A stretch of DNA of 64,000 bases from Diploscapter coronatus (lineage: Eukaryota; Nematoda; Chromadorea; Rhabditida; Rhabditidae). The stretch is taken from the NCBI GenBank assembly GCA_964036155.1, contig OZ038422.1, positions 30,961,201 through 31,025,200 on the forward strand, given 5' to 3'. The notes under the pieces are model-generated. The model did not search any database and was not told the DNA's origin. It saw nothing but the letters and a program-made list of their open reading frames with translations. This document shows positions 1 to 11,464 of this stretch, piece by piece; the first letter of the stretch is position 1; the number at the start of each line of letters is the position of its first letter. The translations under genes and the position numbers were made by a program.

Positions 1-3000
1 AGTTTGAAAATTTCTCAGCTCGTGAGAAGAAGCGCAAAGCGGCTAGAAATGTGGCTAACACGCTGATCGGGTTCTATGATAGGAACGTGGTCCCTGCAAC
101 TACGACGACAGCAAAGACAACTGCTTCTGCAACAGCAACCACGACTTATGCCATCATCAGTTTGTCGGGATTACAAGGTGAATATTTTAGATCTTTTATT
201 ATCTTTTTTCATTTTTGAAAAGATATGAGAACATTTTCACATAGTGGATTCTCTGAATTTATGACAGTACTTGCTCATGTTTTCCGAAACTGGAAACGAT
301 TATCGTTTAGTTGTCAAATCGACGAGATTGCAATGAACGAAGTTTTGTATTTTTGCCTGTTCTTCTTTTTATCTCATGCTCTAGCCTTTCTAACTTTCAA
401 TCATAGGGAACATGTCATCTTGCATATCCGTCTCATATTTTTCGCAAAAATAGATATTTCTGTCTAACTCTTCCAGAAATATCCATTTTTCCTGCTTCAG
501 ACAAATCGATGACGTCAGACCTACGTCGCACAACCTCGACTTCTCTCCCACTTGCATCTCTCGACACCTCAACCGCAGTCGTCTACAGCTCTGCCCCAAC
601 CACATCACCAAGCAGAGCCAAGACTTCCGATGGATTGCCTCCCGGACTGACTGCTTCCATCGACAAGACCATGGCCGATATCGAGAATCTTCTGGAGTCT
701 GTCTATACGACGGAAGGATCCAAACCAAATCTGCTCATGCACAATCCCAAGCAATTTGCGGGTAAGAATAGTCTCATGAGAGATGATAACGATATGAAAA
801 TTGATGATTTTTCATCCAAAGACTTGATCTTTCAGAAATTTCGAAAAGAAAACCTCTTATCATTGTTTATCATAAAATTCAGCTTCTTTTGCAACTAAAT
901 GATCTTTTATTCGATGAAAGATTAAATATTTCTGCTTCGATGATTTTCAAGATTATCTTTCAGAGATCAGCTCGGCGAGTTCTTCGTACGAGAATCTGCA
1001 AATCGGTCAGGCACCCCCTGTCTCATCAGAGCCCGGTTCATCCCCCTCGTTCCTTCTATCCTGGGAAGCTACTGAATCAGCACTCAAACAGTCAGTCACT
1101 CCTGCTGGGACTTTGGGCAGTGGATTGTCAGAGAACCGAGTGGATGACACTGAGCCCGCTTCTCCGAGGTACAATAATTTGATCATCTTTAGAAACATAT
1201 GGACTAAGTCACTAATGTAAATCGATATTGATATCTCATTCAAATAATTTCTAAAAGAAAAGCGAAAGTTCCGTATTTTTCACTAAAATTTAGTCAGAGA
1301 TTTCTGCTCCTTCTTTATTTTGAAAGTTTGAAACTTTCTCATTTTAGTTTCGCTCCAAAATCCAAACTTTGCAAAGAAAACATTCTTCGGATCTATTTTC
1401 GTAAATTTGGAGGAGAAATATTTACTTCTCATCTCGATTCTTTGAATTCATAAGATGATTCCGTCCGTTTCCTCTTTTCATAATTATTCAAAATTTTTGA
1501 CATCTCATTATAAAATTTAATTTCAAGAGGTCTGAAACGCTCCCCGGCTATGATGATGTCATCAGCCTATGGCATCGAGCCTTCCACTTCATCTGTTTCT
1601 TTCCCCTCTCTATTCGGTCCTCAGGCTCAGCCGACACTTTCTGCTTCTGCAGAACCCCACAAAATTCCCACAGTCGCGTCCCTGTCTCAGGCCAAGACCC
1701 CAGTGACAACAGTATCATCAGGGCCTCCTCCAGTGCCAAATACAATCGATCAATTGACTGCATCCTACAAATGGCTACAGGAAGTAGAGGTGCGCATATT
1801 TTTTTTATTTAGTTTTAGTTTTTGCATGTGATTTTATTATTTTAGAAGAGATAATTTATCAGCGTCGGATATCTAAAAATAAAAATTCAGCTTCTTTTGC
1901 TTTGAAGGCGGCAATCATTTTGTGAAACCTAATTATTGTCTTCGGCAAAATTTTCTCATTTTCTGGCCATGATGAACCAATGATGTTTCAAACAGCGAGT
2001 GCTCATACCCAAAACCTAAAAACTACATCAGTTGCCTTTTTATTTCATCGTTTATGCGCTTTTCTGTCTTCGTACAACTCGCCACCCGCAGCTGCAGCTG
2101 CACTACTATTAGCAGTAGTCTCTTTCCTCTTCGCCTAGTCCTGCCTTCAGTACCCATTCCATTGCCATATACATTCTCAAGTGCGTGTTGCAATTAGCCA
2201 ACTTCTAGCAGTGCAGCGCTGCTTTCCCTCGCCCCGTCTTCTTTAGCAGCTTTCCTCTCCATTTTCAGTTGTTCTACCCGCTTCTGCTCTGTCTGTCTCT
2301 CTCTATCTCTCTCTGCATCCTCTCTTCATCTCTTCGCCCCGCCCACTTTGCTTACTCTTTGCCTCCCCCTTTCCCGCTCGGCTTGTGCAGGCATCTTTTC
2401 TGTGTCCTCCAGCATATTCTCCGTGCCGTAGCCCCAGACGCGGCATTCTCGTGCCTCCCTCCCATTCCTCATTCTCCACCTCCATTCGACTCCAATTCTG
2501 TGGATTGCTCAGCCAGCCAGCCACCAACAGGGGAGCTCTCGTTTTTCTGCCGGCCCTTCATTTCACTAAATTCACCGTGTGGATTTGTGCTCGAATCTTG
2601 AATTTCACCTAAAAAATTCTCCCTCCAATTTGTTGCTGCAAATTTCCTGCCGCCCTCTAAACGTTTCTCTCGCCATTCCCAATTTCACACAGCTGGCCAC
2701 CACAATTTTATGATCCAATCCGACAACGGTAAATTTTAAATTCATTCGAACAAAAAAGAAATTGTTGATAACAAAAAAGCATGTGTACAAACATTCAAAT
2801 ATTTACTTGGCTTGGTTTTTGAGTTGAACCTCCTCTTTGGGCTCATCCTCGAGTAATCCTCTTTGAAGAAGGCTACCACCAAAATCCCCTTAGTCCTAGT
2901 CCTTATGCCTGCTGCTGCTTCTGCTGTCTTACTTGATGTTTCTGGGCTGCCAAAAGCTCTCAGCTCTCCCTCTTTTTCTCGCTTTTCTTCCCTCCTTTTC

Positions 3001-6000
3001 CTTCCCGTAACGGGAATCGATAAGGCCTGCATTTTCTGCATCTGCATTCGGCTGCTCGCCTGCATGCCGTAGGTCTAGAGCCTCTTGCCCTGCCCCTGCT
3101 CTGCTTTAGGCAGCTTTCCGCTTCCCTCCTTACCTCCTTCCTGCTTCTTTTCTTTGTCAGCCAGGCATCCAAACCTCGTCCTTTTTAGGGTGCGAGAAAA
3201 GATGAAGAGAAGAATCACCTCTTTCAAGTCGTCGTGTCTCGTAGAATATTTAGGGCGCTAAACAAGCTTTTCCCTCGCAGAAGTGCAGTTCTACGAAAGA
3301 CGACGGAGTGTCCAATCATAGACTAAGAATCTTCCCCTCTTTCATTTAGTAGCGCGATCTAGCGAGGCGTTGAGAGTGCTTGAAATTGATATTGCATAGT
3401 GAATAAGAAGCGAGCGGAGCATAAATTATTACCTCTTGAAGAGTCCTCTTGGAGATGCTCATCTCATAAATTTTAAATGTAGACTCATAGCAATTCCTTA
3501 GTTTGTATGTATGTATGTATGTAGTAAACAGAAAACTCTTCAAACTATCATCAAATCTCGGTTTGCAGGATGATGGCCTTGGTGGCTCGTCAACGGAAAT
3601 GGGTCGCCGCAAGCTGCCCTCCATCCCACCGCGTCCTGCCTACTCCACTGGTCAGATATTCCCGCCGCCAGTCCAGTCGGCGTCAATAGCCACTTCTTCG
3701 CTACAATCAATCGATCACTATTCGGCTTCGATTCCCGCTGACCCAATCACCCCAACTCCATTGCTGAATCGTTCCATCTCCCCATCCACTCATCATCGGC
3801 AGATCCTCCATCAGACGACATCCCATTTCGGTGGTCCATCAACAACAGCCGCATCACACCATGTCACCTTTGGTTCTGCTCCAGTTAGTCAACCTTTGAG
3901 ACTAATTTCGTCCAGTCAGCCATCAACTTCATCCTATTCGAATATCTTCCTCTCATCATCAGTTGGTCCAACTCAGGCAGTCCAAACTGACACTATCCCC
4001 TCCCGACCAGGCAGCGCTCTGAGCATCCACGATCTTCCTCTGTCAAGGCCAGGCTCGTCAGCAAGTGGCATTCACCCGTCCAGTCGATCTGCATTCGATC
4101 CTACGATCATCCCTGGTGCGCCATATCAAAAGCCAAAAACAGTCAGACAAACTGTATCTGCTCCAAAATCTACATCAGTGATCACCTCGGGAATCAGCAC
4201 AGTCACAACCGCAGCTGCATCAGCCACTTCGCCGACATCCGCAACCAAGATCCCCAACACTTTGGCTCGTGTTTTGCTGAAGAAGGAACTGCGAGAAGTG
4301 CTGAATCGACGAAAGGAACAACTCGAGGCCTGTGAAATTGAGGCCAATCAGCGGCAGTATATCGTTCACAAAATGCTCGTCACTGGATTACTGCCAGAGA
4401 ACCACTGGCAGGACGAAATTCCACGCGTCATTCCCTGTCAGCTGCCACCCGACCTGATCAGAGGAGCACGAGTGATTCCACCGCCGAAGTACAGTGTTGG
4501 CACGCAGAAAGACGACTACGAAATGGATCGTCTGATGGACAAGAGTCGACAGGAAGCTCGATTCCGGCAGGATTACGGCACAACAGCAAGCACAAGTCGA
4601 GCAGCTCACATGTCTCCAATGTCCCAAATGTCGCCTCGTCAGCGAACTGCTGCAACTCACACTCACAGCATTGGTATCCAGTCTTCTGATGATCGCTATC
4701 AACAGCAACAACAACTGCAGCAGTATGGCAGAATTGCATCAATGCCTCCACCTCGGCTCACTGAACAATTGGACATGGGAAGGAGATACACGCCAAAGAG
4801 AACGACTGAAACTCAAACCGAGAATTACGTCAGTGATCGACTTCATGATGCCGAACTCCAATATGCCTATGAGAAAGCAAGACCACAGCAAATGTTCAAC
4901 GATAGCAGATATGGTGTTAGCGTAACAACTTCGCGAAGTGAGAGACGATCGAGGTACGATCAAGCAATCCAGAGAAATGACGACTTGCTCGAGGCTACGA
5001 GACGGTATTTCGAAGACTACGATCGACAGTTGCGCGAAATGGGCGAGAGGAATCGACGAATGCATAGACGACATTTCGACTTCAACGACGATGATCCAGT
5101 CATGCGGGAGGCGAGGAAGCAGGAAATCATGGAGGAGTTGGCCAGGCGAAGGGAACGAATGTGCTCCAGCTGCGAGCTTCTTTCTGACAACCCACCTTAC
5201 CGAATGCCTGGTGCCTACTCGACAAATCTCAAATCCAGTGACTATTCTTCGACTGTGCCTCACTACGGTTCACTGCCACGAAACATCGACTATCAACAAC
5301 GTCTTTCACCGCTGGCACGAGACTTCACTTACCGCGAGAGCGACCGATACTTCCCTCAATTGCGAGATGCCTATGGTTCGTTGCCACGAAACTACGAGCG
5401 ATACTTTGGACTGGATCCAACTTCCACTGGCAACATTCAAATCGACCAGGAGCAGTCATTTGGAAATGGAGCATACAGTTTTGGATATGGTCGTACTCCA
5501 ATGCAGCAGCAGCAACAAGGATATGGCACTTCGAATCTTTACAACTCGTCTGGAGCCCGATCACTCTACAACCTTAACGACGACCGTGTTCTGAATCAGC
5601 CAACAATGCCGTCAACGTCACGACCACATCAGCCTGGGGTTCGCAGTCTCAACTACCTCGATCAACTGGGAGTCGATGCTCGAGATCAGCTTCGCTACGG
5701 TGATGGAGTTTCTGGGTACCGAGCTCAGCAGCAGCCACAGGCACAATCGTCCACCATTTTGCCGCAATACGCCAACTACCTGAGTCAGCAGTTCCAAGCC
5801 GGTCTGAATACAATGCAGCCAACGTCCTACGATATGCACGGCCCTCCTCTTTCCGACCCGCTTAGCTACAACTACCCCAGCAATTATCCAATGTCTCGTC
5901 AGTCGCAGATTCTCGATCCGCTCCAAGCACCTCACGTCTACAGTCGATCTGAAGCCAACTATGGCTCACGACCACCCGAGTATCCGCTAGACTATGGCAA

Positions 6001-9000
6001 CTTGGTCCGGAATCAGCCACCTCCCGACTATGGACCGCAGTCTCGAATGGGCTACAGCGCCATGGCTGGATACGACTCAATGATGGTGAACCCGCCTTAC
6101 GACTCGATGGGCAACACTTACGCCGGTCCGTCTTCGTGGCCGTACTCGCACAATCAGCAACCGCCGCACACTGGAGGCTATGGCCCGTACAGCCAAGCAG
6201 CGATGAACCGTCCGCCTCCCGCCGCACCTGCACCCTTCGGAGCCCCTGCCGGAAGAGTTGGTCTGTCTGCCGCCTACGACGCACGCTATCCTCACTCGGA
6301 TTTCGATCGAATGTACGCGAGCCAGACCGGACCGGGAGACGATGCGCTGTCTCGCGTCTATGCAACTGCAGGCAGACGCAGAGGTACCACTTCTAATTTC
6401 GTCTATGATCAAAATAGCCCTAGTTTTCTTGTCGATGGCCGGTGAATCAAGCAAGTTTCTAGGAACAAGTTATTCTAGGTCCTAATACAATTTTCAGGAT
6501 ATCCCAAAATTTTTGAGGATTAGAGAACTTATGAAATGAAATGTGTTTCGACCTGTCTTTATCAGAAGAATGAATCGACCTTTTCTTCTTCAGGTTTTCT
6601 AGTCTTTAACGATATTTTTGGAGATAACTATGAAATTTTCCAATTAGTCTTTCTAATTGACTACCAAGCATTTTTGCTCACACTCCCCAAACCAACTACC
6701 AGCAAAATCGCACACGTCATTTCCCCCAATTTCTCCTGCCATTTCCCATTTTCGTCCTCACGGAAATAAATTATTTCTTCATTGACGAATTGCACCAAAG
6801 AGTTTATCGTTTTCGATGATTAATTATTATGATCTTCCCAAAAGAGATTTTTATTTATTGCCTCTAATTCGTCGTACAAAATCGAGATATAATAAAGTTT
6901 TATCTGATTCCACACTTTGATTGGTGATTTTTGAGAGAAATGATGGCTTGTTGTGGCGTTTGATTGATGAGTTGTTTTGTAAACATTGAAATAATCTGAA
7001 TTTCTAGGTTGAATAATCCTATCCCAATTACCAGATCTGCTCGAAATATCTTCCATTAGATACTTGTCCTATTTTGTTCATTTTCCAGTTGTAATCTTCG
7101 AATTTCTTTGTGAATAATTCATTTCGGTACACTCTTTGGTGCATTTGGTGCAATTCCTTTGCAATTTTCTCCTCGTTTGATTCATCGCTGCCATAGACTA
7201 AAGGCGGAGAAAAAGAAAAGGGGAAAAATCAATAACGTGAAAGATTCAGAAGTCGGAGGCAGGAACAGAGAATATCAATACCAGAGCCATAGCTTAGGAA
7301 GACTGACCGATAGAACTGCCGCACAAGTGGGGCATCGAAGGCCACACGTAAGAAAACTAAATTTGAGAGAAAATAATTTGAAATTTTAGGCCAAGACGGT
7401 TGAATTTGCTCGCCGTGAGACGTCGCCTTATTTCATCAAGCGAATTTTGCTGACACGAAGATACAAGCACCATAACATCTACAATGGTAAGTGGATTTTT
7501 CAAATATTTCTACTTTTTGGTATATCAAAGTAGGCACGGGCAAAAACTCGAATTTAAAATTCTCAAAGACAAAGACAAAGTTTTACTTGTTCCTGATCTG
7601 AAGGTTATAAAATGAATCATCAAAGCATCTATAACTACTTCATTTCTAAAATGGAACGAATAATTTTCAAGAAGAAAAGTACTAGGAATCATCGAAAAAT
7701 GCCAAGACATACGAGTTTTAGAAGAGGCCTTCGTTCATTAAATATTTTATGCTTTTTCTATTTTAGTGTTTCTCGATGAAAGACAATAACTCATAACTCG
7801 TTTTTTCACATGCATTTATTGCAGACCTGGGCGTGCGCGTAATTGGAGGCAAGAAAATGGCCAATGGCGAATTGGGGGCCTTTGTTTCTGCAGTCAATCC
7901 CAACAGAAACTCGCAGCTGCTCGGCGAAATTCGAGAAGGTTATTTTTAGCCTGAAATGAAAATAACAAAAAAGTAGTAAATTTTAGGAGATCAAGTCCTG
8001 GAGTGGAATGGAATTTTGCTGAATGGAAAGACCTTCGAAGAGGTCGAGAGAATCATCAATTCCAGCACCGGGGAAGTCGAAATCATCTTGAGAACGTAAG
8101 AATTTTAGAAGAACTAATTTTTATAAAAATGAAAAGTAAAGTAGTGGTCTATTATTTCGTTCCTGGAATATTTCCTTTCCATAGATGAAATTATTTCAAC
8201 CAGATGAGCTAAAGTCAGGACGAAAATGTTTAACGTAATTAAACGAAAATAACCAGATTAGTCGTCGGAATAAATCCAGACTGTTGAAAATTATATTAAA
8301 AATCGACGGCTAGTCTGCCACTTTATTATTCTTACTTTATCTCACGCTTTATTGCACATTTTTGCCCAAACTTGAATGTTTATATGATCAAAGCATATGA
8401 TCTTCGCGCAACTTCCTCGTTCAATTTCAATGACGAGAGCCAATAGCGAATGAAAATTTCTTTCTTGCCACATTATTGCTTATCGAAAAATCTTCTAATT
8501 GTCCTGCCAAGTCATGTAATTCGATTTGCAGGGAGCGTGAAAGAGGGGCTAGTCGAGCGACACATTATGGCTCGTTGAAGAAGCAATACGAAACCGACAA
8601 CATCTATGGTGAGCACAAATATACGTCATTTCATAAGCCCCCTTGTTTACGAAATATTAAATTGAAAAATGATGAAATCCAAATTATATAATAGGTTTCA
8701 AAGATATGCTTTAGGAGATGACAGAGACTTCTCCCCGGAAAGATCACCGCCAATTCCAATGCACCAACAAAATGGAAACATCTATCCATCATCAACAACG
8801 AGCAAGCGAAGAGCACAATCAAGCCAAATGGTAATTTTTGAAGTTCGAGACTCTGAAAACTTGCTAAATTTATGGGTTCATCCAAATTGAGTTTATTCTA
8901 ACATTTTAGGTAAACTAACCACGCGGATCTTCATCGTTTAACCTTTTCTCTTAATGTTTGTGCATTTAGGACGCTTCCATTGGTCATCTCCAATTAGCAT

Positions 9001-10047
9001 TGTCCTATGACAAATTCTCGAGTGTTTTGTCGGTGCGAGTTCTACGAGCAAGAGGATTGAGATCTCGAGATCCGAATCGAGTAGCGCCAAATCCATTCGT
9101 CAAAGTCTATCTGATGCCCGGCAGAAAGTTGGACTCCATTCTCATTTTCCACCTAAAATTCTCCATTTCAGCATCCACAAAGTATCTGGAAAGAGAAGGA
9201 CGAGATACGTACAAATGTCGAGCGAACCCGAGTGGAATCAGCTACTCGAATACGGTCTGAGTCCACAGGCACTCAGGACTATGATGCTTGAATTCTCGGT
9301 TTGGGATTACGACAAAGACACTGACAATTTGCCGCTCGGAAAAGTTACCTTGAATCTGGCTGGTGAGAAAAAGCTTCTATCGAGAAATTTTATCGAATTG
9401 TCACGAAAAATCAATCAATGAGTCTGAAACAAGAATGGACCAAAGTGAAATGGCAAAAATATGAGAGAAGCGAAAACGAATTAACAAATTGTGCAAGATG
9501 TCTGAACTGTAATCTTAGAAGAACGAAGCGAAATTTCCTTCATCCCAGTATAAATTCTAACTTCGAATATTTCGAATTTAAAAATCTCCTTTCTAAAAGT
9601 CTTTGATTTGAAAATATCAATTTGCAGACTCCCAACTCTTGAATGGCGTACCTCGCTGGTATCAGGTCGAAAGTGAGGAATTATCGAGTGCCTACAATAG
9701 AAATGGCTATGGGACGAGAGAAATCACTAGTTTGCAAACTCACTATCCGCAAAATTACAAATCATCGCAACATACTGGACACTATAATGGATATAATCCA
9801 GGTATAAAATTAAGAGAATTTTTAAAGAGTAAGAAAAGGAATTTGAATGAAACATAATTCTTATCTAGTTATCACAACTCCTTATTGCATTGTTAAATTT
9901 TTATAATTTGAACATTTAGTAGTGACTAAATTTACATTTTGTCATGAGATCAATAATTGCCAGAATATTCTGCTCGCGTTTAAATTAAAAAAATAATAAT
10001 AACGAAATTTAGCTGCTCTCGACATCGGCTATCCAGCAATCAATTGA
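1..10047 (+). CDS. cla-1: Clarinet/Piccolo/RIM-like presynaptic active-zone protein, 3' part (PDZ + C2)
   Basis: The 5' end is outside the window. Phase-consistent exons are 1-177, 501-761, 964-1168, 1528-1789, 3569-6383, 7250-7347, 7390-7486, 7825-7938, 7987-8095, 8532-8608, 8715-8830, 8970-9127, 9172-9362, 9628-9801 and 10013-10047 (TGA), giving about 1628 residues. The 2.8-kb exon encodes Ser/Thr/Pro-, Gln- and Tyr-rich low complexity around a charged helical stretch (near 4260-4400, [17 protein letters not shown]). A PDZ domain follows (7825-8095; loop LGVRVIGGK, then [17 protein letters not shown]), and then one C2 domain (8970-9362; [19 protein letters not shown]). The PDZ wording is closest to Piccolo/clarinet. 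In the family these proteins organise synaptic-vesicle release sites. A single terminal C2, rather than the two of RIM/UNC-10, favours clarinet. The protein ends GYPAIN. UNC-10/RIM is the alternative. The symbol rests on architecture, not on a search. Confidence 0.8.
1790..3568 (+). other. 1.8-kb intron of the clarinet-like gene, pyrimidine-rich
   Basis: This intron lies between the exons ending at 1789 and starting at 3569. Its plus strand is strongly pyrimidine-rich (about 2220-2560 and 2900-3170), with short GTAT repeats near 3505-3523. Long open frames here lack coding character and are overlapped by equally long frames on both strands, so I call no gene. In C. elegans the short clarinet isoforms start internally, so an internal promoter is possible, but no specific element is visible. 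Confidence 0.5.
6789..7157. mobile_element. MITE-like element with terminal inverted repeats in a clarinet intron
   Basis: The left end reads GAATTGCACCAAAGAGT (from about 6789). The right end (about 7125-7157) is its inverted counterpart, with the core GGTGCA duplicated (CTTTGGTGCATTTGGTGCAA). There is no coding capacity. It lies wholly in the intron between exons 3569-6383 and 7250-7347. Exact ends and target-site duplication are not certain. Confidence 0.45.
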
Positions 10048-10066
10048 TTCGACTAGAAATCGTGGC

Positions 10067-10072
10067 AATAAA
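10067..10072 (+). terminator. Poly(A) signal AATAAA of the clarinet-like gene
   Basis: A canonical AATAAA sits 20 nt after the TGA at 10045-10047. It fits 3' end formation just downstream, before the AT-rich intergenic sequence. Confidence 0.5.
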
Positions 10073-10879
10073 ATATCAAATCAATATCAGAATGATATAT
10101 CATTAGTCACTGCATAGATTATAGCTAATGTAGATAACGCCAAACATTTAGACGGCATAGTTGGAGATTATGATATTTATTGTTAAAATATGCAATTTTA
10201 TATATTTATTATGTTATGATCAAATGGTGAGTATGTACTTTCATATGATTGAATCTCTTTTCGCGAATAGCTCAAGGACGGATTATAATTTTCAGAAATG
10301 CATAATTTAGCCTATGCATTTCCAAAGATATTCCCAAATATGTTCGCTCTGCCTAGTCCCGGTTATTTTTGTGATACCCAGAAAGTTTAACACAATACTC
10401 TCGATTATCTATGAGATAAACGTTGCCTAGCGGAAAGAGTAGAGATGCTGGTGCGAACCACGTAATGAGAATAATGTGAAAAAGAATGTGGCGAGGGCGC
10501 AGGCTAACAGGGAGGAAAGGTTTTCCACCGACGTTAGAGCCCAGGGAAAGAGACAACGTTCATCTCAAAAATAATGGAGAATAGATCTTTGCGAATAATA
10601 TATTGTCTGCCAAATCTTTCATTCATTTGAACAATGTCCAAATCGTTTGCCTTTTCTGCACATTTTCTTCTCTTTGGTGTCTAAATTGTGTGTGCAATTT
10701 CCGAAGCTTCCAAGGTCGTTTTGATCTCGAACAATTCACTTAGCACAATATCAACACGATTGCATTATATTTATTAGAAAAGTCTATTAATTTATTTGAG
10801 AATAAATAATTTAATGAATTGTAAATTGGTTATTTTAGTATAGTAAATCTATCGATTTAAATGACACTAAACTTAAAAG
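10073..10879. other. Intergenic, no gene seen
   Basis: AT-rich sequence between the clarinet 3' end and the outer edge of the inverted-repeat arm. The only frames are short and unsupported; the 67-codon minus frame at 10353-10556 has no family resemblance. Confidence 0.5.
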
Positions 10880-11464
10880 AAAGTCGTTGATCAAATCGAT
10901 GACTTGTAATATTTCATTCAGCAAAGAAATGTTAAATTTATACTTAAGAATATCTTTTGCACATAAAAATTGTGTATTGAATAGCTTTCAATCCCGTTAA
11001 AAATCAATAATCATCCAAAATTACGCACAATTGTGATTTTTCAAAGCCTTGACTTCACAACTTTATGTTTTTTATGCCAAAATAATCAATTTATCTAGAT
11101 AAGCATATTCATTGATCATGCTCATAATTGGTGTTTTAATTATTGCAAATTAAAGAGTGTGTTGAAAATAAACTTCTTTTATTGTTATTGTGCTCCTGAA
11201 AGTTTAGTTTTCCGTAAATCAATCACTTGAAGTTTTCCTGTCATATGGAGTCATTAATTTTCTGTTAACTTTCTTGATATCTAAAAACAAGGATGAGACC
11301 GCTAACGTTCCCAGCAATAGGACTGGAAATCCGGATGAATCACTGGTCCAGTCTACAAGATATGATAGTTGGGATCAGTTGGTCCATTTATTTATTACAC
11401 TTTTCTTCCCAAAGTTTTCTAACTATAGATTTTACTTTTCAAATTCAGAAAATTCTCCACTCGT

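Noticed and set aside
2269..2601. Pro/Ser/Leu-rich 110-codon ORF in the clarinet intron
   Set aside because: It comes from a pyrimidine-rich tract with overlapping frames in all directions.
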